From Neoakkermansia glycaniphila (GTDB lineage: Bacteria > Verrucomicrobiota > Verrucomicrobiia > Verrucomicrobiales > Akkermansiaceae), in contig NZ_LIGX01000001.1 of the NCBI RefSeq assembly GCF_001683795.1, positions 83,419 through 147,418 on the forward strand: a DNA stretch of 64,000 nucleotides, in the 5' to 3' direction. Within the stretch, counting starts at the first letter, position 1; each line of letters begins with the position of its first letter. Below, piece after piece: positions 34,161-40,601 of the stretch. Below the pieces are notes generated by a model. That model had not been told where the DNA came from and searched no databases. It worked only from the letters and a program-made list of their open reading frames with translations. The position numbers and the translations under genes were made by a program.

Positions 34161-34717
34161 GCTTCGGTGAAGGTGGGGGTGTAGGGCTTCGTTTCGCCGA
34201 AGAGGATCGGGCGGAGCATGGCGATTTTTTCCTCATGCGTGGCGGCGCCGTGCAGGATTTCCTGCACTTCCGGCGACATGGCTTTGGCCAGGACGGCTTC
34301 GGCGGCACGGATTTCAGCCAGTTCGACCTGTCGGCGCATGAGTCCGACGCGTTCCGAGTCGTTGACGAGTTTGACCAGCTGCACCAGTGCCTTGGGATCG
34401 GTCGACGAGTCCAGGGCGAATTCGAAGGCCCGCTGTTTGACGCGGCACCGCATGGCTTCCGTCATGCCTTCGGTCGGGGCGGAGTTGATGGTGCGGGCGA
34501 TGGCTGCCAGGGTGGCCAGGTCGTCCTGCCCCTGCGTGCGGTTGATGTATTGGTGGACGCTGTTCAGGGATAACCGGATGCCCTGTTCCGCGAGGTAGTC
34601 GCGTATGGCTCTGCCCGATGCGTTCGAGACGACCATGGCATCCACTTCCGCCCGGATGTCGGGAGGGAGGGAGCCGATGACGCTGTCCGATCGCAGTTTT
34701 TTTGGGGTGGCGGCCAT
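34157..34717 (-). CDS. Small terminase subunit (Mu gp27-like, DUF3486)
   Basis: 186 aa. Binds the packaging site and hands DNA to TerL. N-terminal helix-turn-helix: VIGSLPPDIRAEVDAMVVSNASGRAIRDYLAEQGIRLSLNSVHQYINR matches the family start (S-x-I-D-x-L-P-x-x-x-x-x-x-x-L). C-terminal half is coiled-coil (EMRCRVKQRAFEFALD, QLVKLVNDSERVGLMRRQVELAEIRAAEAVLA). Overlaps TerL by an ATGA junction. The gap to the next gene (34718-34784) holds a GGTAAGAGGTAA-type short repeat and no gene. Confidence 0.85.
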   Translation of the reverse strand: MAATPKKLRSDSVIGSLPPDIRAEVDAMVVSNASGRAIRDYLAEQGIRLSLNSVHQYINRTQGQDDLATLAAIARTINSAPTEGMTEAMRCRVKQRAFEFALDSSTDPKALVQLVKLVNDSERVGLMRRQVELAEIRAAEAVLAKAMSPEVQEILHGAATHEEKIAMLRPILFGETKPYTPTFTEA

Positions 34718-34784
34718 GATTCAGATAAGAGGTATCAGGTAAGAGGTAATAATTTTTAACTATTCACTCTTCATTTTTCACTGT

Positions 34785-35048
34785 TCATATTTCCTGGGCG
34801 GCGACGCGTCCGGCGTCGGTGAGCGCCCATTTGTACCCGGCAAGTTCGTTCGGCGTGCCGGTGATGTAGCCGCGTACTTTCAGGGCGGCGACGGCTTCGT
34901 TGTAGGTTGCGTCCGGGATGCGCGTCGGCAGGGCGATGTCGACATGGGCGCGGAGGGTGGTGTCCGGCAGCAGGAGGGGTGCGGAGATGACGCGCAGGGT
35001 GCGCATGATGGCCAGTTTGACTTCGGCGAGTGTCTGTTCTTCGTTCAT
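34785..35048 (-). CDS. Small winged-helix-like phage protein, hypothetical
   Basis: 87 aa. LAEVKLAIMRTLRVISAPLLLPDTTLRAHVDIALPTRIPDATYNEAVAALKVRGYITGTPNELAGYKWALTDAGRVAAQEI has the helix-helix-wing pattern of a winged-helix domain (Y-N-E-A-V-A-A-L-K-V-R-G-Y-I, then the wing W-A-L-T-D-A-G). Start overlaps the stop of the 21-aa peptide (ATGA). It occupies the Mu gp25/gp26 position between lysis and packaging genes. DNA-binding function is inferred. Confidence 0.62.
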   Translation of the reverse strand: MNEEQTLAEVKLAIMRTLRVISAPLLLPDTTLRAHVDIALPTRIPDATYNEAVAALKVRGYITGTPNELAGYKWALTDAGRVAAQEI

Positions 35049-35110
35049 GATGCAGCGGGGTGTTTGCGGCCGTAGGCGGCCAGGATGATGATGAGGAGGA
35101 GCGGGATCAT
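35045..35110 (-). CDS. 21-aa membrane peptide, coupled on both sides
   Basis: MIPLLLIIILAAYGRKHPAAS: a hydrophobic segment (residues 3-12) and a basic tail. Its ATG overlaps the upstream stop (ATGA at 35110-35107) and its own TGA overlaps the downstream ATG (35048-35045). Two 4-base overlaps on either side argue that this tiny frame is translated. Confidence 0.55.
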   Translation of the reverse strand: MIPLLLIIILAAYGRKHPAAS

Positions 35111-35520
35111 TTTTTCGAGGCGGAGGCGATTTGCTGGAGGAGCTGGTGGAGTCCTTTCATTTCGCCGCGCATTTCCGCGACGGTTTCGGCGATGGGGTTG
35201 AGCCTGTCGAAGATTTGCCGGGTGACGGATTCGTGTTTTTCTTCCAGGCGGGTGACGCGGCCTTCCAGTTTCGCGTGTTCGTCGCGCGTGATGTATTCCG
35301 GGTGCTTGACGATGGGAAGCGGGGTGGGCGAGATGAGGGTGTCCGTTTTGAGGCGGGCGCGTTCTTCTTCGGCTCCTTTTTCCCGCGCGGTTTTGTTGAC
35401 TTTCCATCCGGCAGCCCCCGCCGCGCCGAGGATGGCGACGATGAGGGCGGCGACGGTGGCGACGGAGATGTAGCCGTCGGGGGCCGCTTCGGCGAGGAGT
35501 AGTGGGAGAGAGGCGATCAT
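35107..35520 (-). CDS. Phage membrane protein with coiled coil (holin or spanin candidate)
   Basis: 137 aa. A short N-terminal hydrophobic stretch (MIASLPLLLAEAAP) is followed by a membrane segment at about residues 19-40 (VATVAALIVAILGAAGAAGW), then a charged coiled-coil region (NKTAREKGAEEERARLK, and TRDEHAKLEGRVTRLEEKHESVTRQIFDRLNPIAETVAEMRGEMKGLHQLLQQ). Immediately downstream of the endolysin gene, so a role in lysis (holin or i-spanin-like) is reasonable. No family recognised. Confidence 0.6.
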   Translation of the reverse strand: MIASLPLLLAEAAPDGYISVATVAALIVAILGAAGAAGWKVNKTAREKGAEEERARLKTDTLISPTPLPIVKHPEYITRDEHAKLEGRVTRLEEKHESVTRQIFDRLNPIAETVAEMRGEMKGLHQLLQQIASASKK

Positions 35521-35524
35521 GGCG

Positions 35525-36139
35525 TCAGGCGGCGATGGCTTTGACGGCTCCGGCGATGCCCTGGGCGATGGCGGCGCAGAGGGCGTCCGCGCGGTCCTGC
35601 AGGAGGCGGCATTCGCCCGGGTTGCTGCCGCCGAAGCAGGGTTCGATCATGATGGCGGCCATGCGGGTTTTCTGGAAGTAGCTGACGGCGCGGGAGCTGT
35701 CGGCACGTACGCCGGATGAGGCGATGATGGCTTCCGTGCGTTTGTCCGGGCAGACGTAGATGATGCCGCGGTCGCGCGTGCCGAGGCATTCGCAGATGGC
35801 GCGCTGCAGGTGCCGGGCGGCGGTTTCGCCGCGTGCGCTGTTGTACCAGCAGAGGGTTTCCGTGCCGTTGGATGCGGGTTCGAATGAGTTGAAATGGAGA
35901 TCAACGGCGAGGATGGCATCCGTGGCGTTGCAGGCTGCGGCGGCGTGGCCGGGCGTCGTTCCGCCGCCGTTGACAAGGCGGTTGACGATGACGGCGGAGA
36001 TGCCGTATTGCTGCTCCAGGATGCGTTTGATTTTCGGGGCGTGCTCCAGCCAGTACTGGTATTCCGACTGGCTGCCGTCCGCCATGACGGCTCCGCCGTC
36101 GCGGGGGCTGTGGCCGATGGATAAGGCGACTGTGTTCAT
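35525..36139 (-). CDS. Endolysin: N-acetylmuramoyl-L-alanine amidase (Amidase_3)
   Basis: 204 aa, no signal peptide, as expected for a holin-released endolysin. Amidase_3 zinc fold: VALSIGHSPRDGG (first His), SEYQYW (catalytic/ligand Glu region), AVDLHFNSF (second His), and MIEPCFGGSNPGECRLL (Glu). ATRHLQRAIC and ADSSRAVSYFQKTRMAAIMIE follow the family core. It cuts the MurNAc-L-Ala bond at lysis. First gene of the late operon; its promoter should lie in the 36140-36600 gap. Confidence 0.88.
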   Translation of the reverse strand: MNTVALSIGHSPRDGGAVMADGSQSEYQYWLEHAPKIKRILEQQYGISAVIVNRLVNGGGTTPGHAAAACNATDAILAVDLHFNSFEPASNGTETLCWYNSARGETAARHLQRAICECLGTRDRGIIYVCPDKRTEAIIASSGVRADSSRAVSYFQKTRMAAIMIEPCFGGSNPGECRLLQDRADALCAAIAQGIAGAVKAIAA

Positions 36140-36164
36140 GATCGTGTGTGGTGGATGAGGGTTT

Positions 36165-36290
36165 TAGCCACAGATGGGCGCAGATGGTTCACAGATTTCC
36201 GGGCACCCGAATCCGGCCGACTGCCGGTTTGATAAAGCAAAAGTATTGATCGACAAAATAAATCAGTGCCAATCCGTGGAATCTGTGGCT
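36165..36290. repeat. Palindromic-end repeat, copy 2
   Basis: Begins TAGCCACAGATGGGCGCAGAT and ends AATCTGTGGCT, so the ends are inverted copies. Internal stretches match copy 1 (26411-26534). A third partial copy (GAGCCACAGATTCCGCAGAT and CACAGATT) occurs at 39837-39872. Confidence 0.72.
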
Positions 36291-36546
36291 GAGTGTTTCA
36301 TGGGATGTGTTTGTTTCCGGCGTGTTCGTGGCGGGGTGCCCGCCCTGCACGGTGGCAGGACGGGACTTGGCAGCACGATGATGGCGGCAAGGGCAGCCCG
36401 TGGCCGGGTATTCGGGTGTTCCGAGCAGGCCCATGCAGCGACGATACCTCACCCATTGAGCGACGGTGTGGGCGATCGTGCGGATCATGGACGGCCTGGA
36501 CATGCACACAGCTTGCCACAGGTTTTTCAATCGACATGCTGCCGAT
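36291..36546. other. Gap between repeat copy 2 and the iteron-like array
   Basis: Likely holds the late promoter, though no strong -35/-10 stands out. A leftward frame from 36503 (MSRPSMIRTIAHTVAQWVRY, with a CPCRHH cluster) runs into the repeat and could be a small zinc-binding protein, but support is weak. Confidence 0.35.
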
Positions 36547-36600
36547 GCACAAAACGCACAAAACGCACAAAATACACGTTTTGCACAAAACGCACAAAAA
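36547..36600. repeat. Iteron-like array of GCACAAAAC
   Basis: Four clear 9-base units GCACAAAAC/T (36547, 36556, 36565 and 36584) with a degenerate inverted spacer (ACACGTTTT) between the third and fourth, then GCACAAAAA. Located between the end of the repressor operon and the late operon, so an operator or activator-binding site is plausible. Confidence 0.7.
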
Positions 36601-36622
36601 AACCGCACCATCGCGGTGCGGT
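36596..36622 (-). terminator. Terminator of the repressor operon
   Basis: ACCGCACC / GGTGCGGT with loop ATCGC, followed leftward by seven U (36596-36602). Confidence 0.8.
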
Positions 36623-36658
36623 CGGTTTTCAGCCTGTGGACAGAGAGGATGGCGCGGA

Positions 36659-36913
36659 TCAGATGTCCAGCAGCAGCTGGCTTACGGCGCGGCGTTCTTC
36701 CATGTCTTGCCGGGCCTTTTCAATCAATTGTTTGTCCAGATGTTCCACCTGCCTGCGGCTCAGGATGTATTTCCGGCCGCGGGGGCGCCTCCACCCCATC
36801 AGTACGCCGTCGCCGATCATGGACAATACCGTGTGGCGAGACTTGTAGCCCAGTATCTCCATGGCATCGTACACGCCGATACGGTCTTCTACAGGGGGCA
36901 AGGTGTCGCTCAT
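36659..36913 (-). CDS. MerR-like/excisionase-type DNA-binding protein
   Basis: 84 aa from the ATG at 36913 (MSDTLPPVEDRIGVYDAMEILG). VYDAMEILGYKSRHTVLSMIGDGVLMGWRRPRGRKYILSRRQVEHL is an HTH_17/excisionase winged helix: helix, turn, recognition helix, then the wing with G-W-R-R-P-x-G-R-K-Y-x-x. A basic helix (DKQLIEKARQDMEERRAVSQLL) ends the protein. Last gene of the repressor operon before its terminator. It may control late or excision functions. Confidence 0.7.
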   Translation of the reverse strand: MSDTLPPVEDRIGVYDAMEILGYKSRHTVLSMIGDGVLMGWRRPRGRKYILSRRQVEHLDKQLIEKARQDMEERRAVSQLLLDI

Positions 36914-37001
36914 GCACTCATGATACCATACGTCACAAGCAAATTGTGCCATACGATACACAGTGAGGCGTTTGCATCATTATCCCACGTTGTTTCGTAG
37001 G

Positions 37002-37277
37002 CTAGTTTTGCGGCTGGCATAACTTGCAGGGCACCGCTTCTGCGGGAGGATTGGCCGTGTAGTAACCATGGCCGATGCCGTACCATTTGCAGCCGTCCAC
37101 ATGGATGCGTCCGGCAGCTTTCCACTTCGTGTTGACCCAGTAGCGCACGGCGGATTTCTTTTGCTCCGGCACCCGATCGGGCTTCGTCGCGAGATTGTAC
37201 GCATCATGCGCCAGCCAGCCGATGGCTACGCAGCATAGATAGGCCACGATTTGCCATGTCCATAAGGAGGGTGTCAT
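37002..37277 (-). CDS. Membrane-anchored phage protein, hypothetical
   Basis: 91 aa. One hydrophobic N-terminal segment (SLWTWQIVAYLCCVAIGWLAHDAY, residues ~4-24) and a soluble C-terminal half rich in Lys, Trp and Tyr with a CKLC motif near the end. ATGA overlap with the upstream lipoprotein gene. No family recognised. As part of the repressor transcript it should be made in the lysogen; an envelope role in blocking superinfection is a guess. Confidence 0.55.
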   Translation of the reverse strand: MTPSLWTWQIVAYLCCVAIGWLAHDAYNLATKPDRVPEQKKSAVRYWVNTKWKAAGRIHVDGCKWYGIGHGYYTANPPAEAVPCKLCQPQN

Positions 37278-37810
37278 TTATTAATTTGATATTCCAAGTC
37301 TTCAAGATTCCTTTTCGATTCTTCCATCGCGTTTTTCATCGCTTCCTGATATGCCTCCTTGGTGATTTTTTGTTCTTCGTATTCCTGATACAGTTTATTG
37401 TGCAGAGTCAGATATGATTTGGAACGTTCTTCGCTAATTCTATTTTTGAATCGATAAGCCCAAGTATGAGCTATTTCATCCCTCGCCTCTTTACCTTGGA
37501 CTATTGCGAGTAATCCGTCTAATTTAAAATTTCTGATTTCTTCTTCAGTTTGGGCTGATCGTGCAGATGTTTCTTTGAATGCCTTCGCGGTGGCTATTTC
37601 ACCTGCCTTGATTCTGTTTTTTTCGTTCTCTGCTGCTTGCCTTTCAGCTTGCCGTTGCCGCTGCTCTTCCTTCAAGCGTTCCTGATGTATTTCCCGTTCA
37701 AGCCGCGCTATCTGTTTTGCATTTTCTTCCAGCTGTTTATTGTACGGATTGTCTTCTTTACCACACGAAACGAGAAAACAGGAAATTAAACTGAAAGTTA
37801 TAATTTTCAT
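37274..37810 (-). CDS. AT-rich lipoprotein of the prophage, coiled-coil
   Basis: 178 aa from MKIITFSLISCFLVSC, a textbook lipobox (LVSC) start; ATGs at 37849 and 37861 would bury the signal. Residues ~20-115 are a strongly helical, Gln/Glu/Arg/Lys-rich coiled coil (QLEENAKQIARLEREIHQERLKEEQRQRQAERQAAENEKNR split over several heptads). The tail has LTLHNKLYQEYEEQKITKEAYQEAMKNAMEESKRN. Base composition is much more AT-rich than the late phage genes. It is expressed, by context, with the repressor. Superinfection exclusion by a prophage lipoprotein is a possible role. Confidence 0.65.
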   Translation of the reverse strand: MKIITFSLISCFLVSCGKEDNPYNKQLEENAKQIARLEREIHQERLKEEQRQRQAERQAAENEKNRIKAGEIATAKAFKETSARSAQTEEEIRNFKLDGLLAIVQGKEARDEIAHTWAYRFKNRISEERSKSYLTLHNKLYQEYEEQKITKEAYQEAMKNAMEESKRNLEDLEYQINK

Positions 37811-37863
37811 TCTCGCGATATGAATAGAGCTATACTTTTGATTTTTCATGATTCGATGCAAGA

Positions 37864-38505
37864 TTATTTTTTAGGATGTGTTTTATAAATATATATTTTA
37901 TAAACATCTTGCATACGATCGATTTTTTTATCAGATGGCATGATAGCATCTTGGAAGATATGCAAAAAATCATTTTTGGATGATGCAACAAATTCACTTT
38001 CTTCATCTGTTAAGGTTCGACAAAAAACGTTACTACTACCCAATGTCCACTCATCTGCATCAAGGTGTAATTTTTGATATAACCATCCAACTGCCTTTTT
38101 TCTCCAAATCTGTGAAGTGATTCGTTTGCAAATTTTATGCAAATTATAATTTCTGCCCAAGTCTTCTCTGATTCCTCTCTGTCCGAATCCAGGGAACACA
38201 ATATCTTCGTCAAACATTTCCATATATGATGCAAATAAATCTCTTACGAATTGTAATCTCATAATTCCCTGAAATGCCATATCTGGACAGAACCGAGGAA
38301 TGGATCCATCGTAAAAAACATGATCCCAAAATTGATGCATCGCACTATCCATTTTGTCTGATGAGATGAGCGATTTCATATTTGCAGTTTCTATTTCTTC
38401 ATCATGCTTCAAGTGCATGCAATATATTATCGCTTCCACAAATCCGATCCATGTAAGATATAAACTTTTCGTATCAATATGCGATTCGTCATTTATCTGA
38501 TTCAT
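37864..38505 (-). CDS. AT-rich cargo protein of unknown function
   Basis: 213 aa. No signal peptide or membrane segment, no recognised domain. Aromatic- and His-rich: YLTWIGFVEAIIYCMHLKHDEEIETANM, MHQFWDHVFYDGSIPRFCPDMAFQGIMRLQFVRDLFASYMEMFDEDIVFPGFGQRG. The end is basic (YKIYIYKTHPKK). Composition is markedly AT-rich and unlike the neighbouring late genes. 19 bp downstream of the repressor stop, so most likely made in the lysogen; a moron with defence or host-modifying function is an inference only. Confidence 0.6.
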   Translation of the reverse strand: MNQINDESHIDTKSLYLTWIGFVEAIIYCMHLKHDEEIETANMKSLISSDKMDSAMHQFWDHVFYDGSIPRFCPDMAFQGIMRLQFVRDLFASYMEMFDEDIVFPGFGQRGIREDLGRNYNLHKICKRITSQIWRKKAVGWLYQKLHLDADEWTLGSSNVFCRTLTDEESEFVASSKNDFLHIFQDAIMPSDKKIDRMQDVYKIYIYKTHPKK

Positions 38506-38524
38506 ATATTTTCTTTTTGTTTAG

Positions 38525-38842
38525 TTATGATTCATCAATAAACGCCAAATCGGAAATCAAACGTTTTTTTAAGGCTTCCATTTTTCTTTGTAGTTTATTG
38601 TTTTCCATTTGAGAGATATCAGATTCTCCCATTTTTTCGGATACGCCCCATAACCAATCCATAGATACACCGAGTGCGGCAGATAGACGAGCCAATTCAT
38701 CGGCTCCAGGACTTCTTCGCCCCGATAAATAAGAAGATATGGTCGCTTGATTTACATTGCAAAGTTCTCCTAATGTTTTCTGTGTTAACTTCAAACGAAT
38801 AGACATCACTTGTAAGCGAGAAATAAAAATGTCATTTGGCAT
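38525..38842 (-). CDS. XRE-type phage repressor
   Basis: 105 aa. HTH_3 domain near residues 8-62: RLQVMSIRLKLTQKTLGELCNVNQATISSYLSGRRSPGADELARLSAALGVSMDWLWGVSE, with the recognition helix NQATISSYLSG. The C-terminal 40 residues form a Lys/Met-rich helix that could mediate dimerisation. Divergent from the Ner-like gene, with symmetric operators between. Expected to silence the early promoter in the lysogen, like Mu c, although the fold is the lambda/434 type. Confidence 0.82.
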   Translation of the reverse strand: MPNDIFISRLQVMSIRLKLTQKTLGELCNVNQATISSYLSGRRSPGADELARLSAALGVSMDWLWGVSEKMGESDISQMENNKLQRKMEALKKRLISDLAFIDES

Positions 38843-38862
38843 ATTTTATTATTGATTTTTTC

Positions 38863-38908
38863 TGTCGTTCGACATATTAGTAATGACATGCGAAGCAACA
38901 TAGTTGCT
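38863..38908. promoter_or_regulatory. Putative repressor operators in the divergent control region
   Basis: Two symmetric sites: TGTCGTTCGACA (38863-38874) and AGCAACATAGTTGCT (38894-38908, perfect 6-bp arms around ATA). They lie between the divergent repressor and Ner-like genes, the place of early operators in temperate phages. Confidence 0.6.
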
Positions 38909-38928
38909 TTTACAAAAGGCAAGTTATC

Positions 38929-39144
38929 ATGAATACCGACACAAATCAATCACATTGCTATGATATGCGATGGCTCTACAGCCGCGGGTGGACTGCAGCT
39001 CAGGCCGCCGCTGCTACGGGATACCATAAATCGACGATCTGCAGGGTGCTCGCCGGGCGCAACCGAAGCCAGGTTGTGCTGCGGAAGCTGCTGTCTTTGC
39101 CTTTTCGCAAGAAGCTGGTGATTCGCCGAAAATCCAAAGCCTGA
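38929..39144 (+). CDS. Ner-like small DNA-binding protein
   Basis: 71 aa, first gene of the rightward early operon. WTAAQAAAATGYHKSTICRVLAGRNRSQVVLRKLLSLPFRKKL is a helix-turn-helix (A-A-A-A-T-G-Y-H-K-S-T-I-C-R-V-L) followed by a basic tail. In Mu, Ner is the short negative regulator of early transcription sitting in this position, divergent from the repressor; a similar role is inferred here. Confidence 0.7.
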   Translation: MNTDTNQSHCYDMRWLYSRGWTAAQAAAATGYHKSTICRVLAGRNRSQVVLRKLLSLPFRKKLVIRRKSKA

Positions 39145-39152
39145 CTGACGCC

Positions 39153-39557
39153 ATGATAGCCCTTGGAACCATGAGATACGTGCCTGCGATGCCGCCCTCC
39201 AGCGGTATGGCTCCCGATGAGATGACGCTGTTCCTCGACCGGATGCGGGCCTCCGAACACCGCCGCCGCTACCGCCGGACAGGGATGACCTTTCGCGAGT
39301 GGTCGCGCCGGGATGAAGCCATGGCCGTGGTCAGGCTGCAGCCGGTGCATGCGCCGGTGCTGTGCCATATCGGAACGCTGCCGATCGACGATTGCTGGCT
39401 GTGGAGGGTTTCCGCCCCGCGCCGCCGAAGCCGCTTCCTGCAGGCAGCCGAGCGCATCGTGCTTCGCCTGCCGGTGATCGTGCTGCTGCCGCTCGCCTGG
39501 GGTGTGCTGTTCGGTATTCTGCTGCTGATCGGACAGGCCTTTCGCCTGATTTTTTAA
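39153..39557 (+). CDS. Early phage protein with C-terminal membrane segment, hypothetical
   Basis: 134 aa. The N-terminal ~95 residues are Arg-rich (MRASEHRRRYRRTGMTFREWSRRDEAM), and residues ~105-130 form one membrane segment (LPVIVLLPLAWGVLFGILLLIGQAF). No family recognised. Operonic, 8 bp after the Ner-like gene and 1 bp before the next gene. Confidence 0.55.
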   Translation: MIALGTMRYVPAMPPSSGMAPDEMTLFLDRMRASEHRRRYRRTGMTFREWSRRDEAMAVVRLQPVHAPVLCHIGTLPIDDCWLWRVSAPRRRSRFLQAAERIVLRLPVIVLLPLAWGVLFGILLLIGQAFRLIF

Positions 39558-39558
39558 C

Positions 39559-39837
39559 GTGGCACTTTTACCTTTCAAGATGGACCTGACGCCGACGGAA
39601 CAAGCCCTGATGCTGGCTTTGCTGGATCTGGACGATTTCCGGGATGCCTGGGGAGTGTCCGACCGCCCGTCCCGGGAGGAGCTGGGCAGGGTGATGGGGA
39701 TTTCCGCCGAGGCGGTGCGCCAGATCGAAGGGAAAGCCCTGCACAAGATGCGTCTCGCCCTGGTGCGCGACCCCCAATTGCTCCAGGAGCTGCAGCAGGT
39801 GATTGACCAGCTACGCCGGGCCGAGAGGCAGGGGTAG
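39559..39837 (+). CDS. Sigma-70 region 4-like DNA-binding protein
   Basis: 92 aa from a GTG at 39559 or 85 aa from the ATG at 39580 (MDLTPTEQALM). PSREELGRVMGISAEAVRQIEGKALHKMRLAL closely matches the region 4.2 helix-turn-helix of sigma-70 (S-x-x-E-L-G-x-x-x-G-V-S-R-E-R-V-R-Q-I-E-x-x-A-L-x-K-L-R). It lacks the other sigma regions, so it is more likely a -35-binding regulator or anti-host factor than a full sigma. An early gene that could redirect polymerase to phage promoters. Confidence 0.7.
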   Translation: MALLPFKMDLTPTEQALMLALLDLDDFRDAWGVSDRPSREELGRVMGISAEAVRQIEGKALHKMRLALVRDPQLLQELQQVIDQLRRAERQG

Positions 39838-39875
39838 AGCCACAGATTCCGCAGATGCGACACAGATTTTTTTTG

Positions 39876-40601
39876 ATGGATTTCAAGAAGACAATACCCG
39901 ATACCGAGATGAAGACCGAGAGATATGAATTGATGATCGTGCCGGATGCCGCACCCGTGACCGTGTTTTTGCCGGATGCGCGCATCGATTACGCCAACCA
40001 CCTGCACGGGCAGGTGCAGCAGATGGCCGTGCGCACCTGGCAGATGGCTGTGGTGCTCGGGCATACGCTGCGTACCATCAAAGACCAATGCAAGCATGGA
40101 GAGTGGGGGAAACTTTTCAAAAACAGCCGCAGTAAATCAAATGCGAAATTGATTTCGCATTTCAATTTCGGAGAAAAACAGGCCGGGAATTACATGGCCG
40201 TGTACGATGCGGCTGTGGAGGCGGCGAAGCGGATCAGCGAGGAGCGTGCAGCGGCGGTGATGCAGATGCTGGCCACGCGACCCGGGCAGGATTTTTACCT
40301 GGCCTTGGGCGAGATTTCACAGGCCAGCACGATCAAGGAGTTTCTGGCCGAGGTGGTGGACGATTCCGAATCCCGCGGAGCGAAGCACAGCAAGGCGAAC
40401 ATGCGGGATGCGATGGAGGAGGCGATGGAGCGCCAGGTGGCCGGGGAGCGGGAGGCTCAGGAGGATGCGGCGAAGCTGCTGGCCGCAGCGGAGGCGTACC
40501 GGGATTGCCGGGCGGGGCTGTGCACGCGGGAGTTCAACGGCCTGTTCGCATCGCAGATGCGGAACATCCTGCGCGGGCTTGAAACGGAAGGGAGGGCATG
40601 A
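39876..40601 (+). CDS. Early phage protein, DUF3102-like
   Basis: 241 aa from the ATG at 39876; ATG 39909 (MKTERYELM) is an equally good start. The repeat fragment at 39837-39872 lies just upstream. VVLGHTLRTIKDQCKHGEWGKLFKNSRSKSNAKLISHFNFGEKQAGNYMAVYDAA resembles the DUF3102 core (G-x-x-L-x-x-x-K-x-x-x-x-H-G-x-F/W...A-x-N-Y-M). The rest is Ala/Glu-rich helix. Stop overlaps the transposase start (ATGA), so it is coupled to transposition. DNA-binding role inferred. Confidence 0.58.
   Translation: MDFKKTIPDTEMKTERYELMIVPDAAPVTVFLPDARIDYANHLHGQVQQMAVRTWQMAVVLGHTLRTIKDQCKHGEWGKLFKNSRSKSNAKLISHFNFGEKQAGNYMAVYDAAVEAAKRISEERAAAVMQMLATRPGQDFYLALGEISQASTIKEFLAEVVDDSESRGAKHSKANMRDAMEEAMERQVAGEREAQEDAAKLLAAAEAYRDCRAGLCTREFNGLFASQMRNILRGLETEGRA

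Noticed and set aside
36541..36600. CRISPR array
   Set aside because: GCACAAAAC units are 9 bp and adjacent without spacers, so not a CRISPR.
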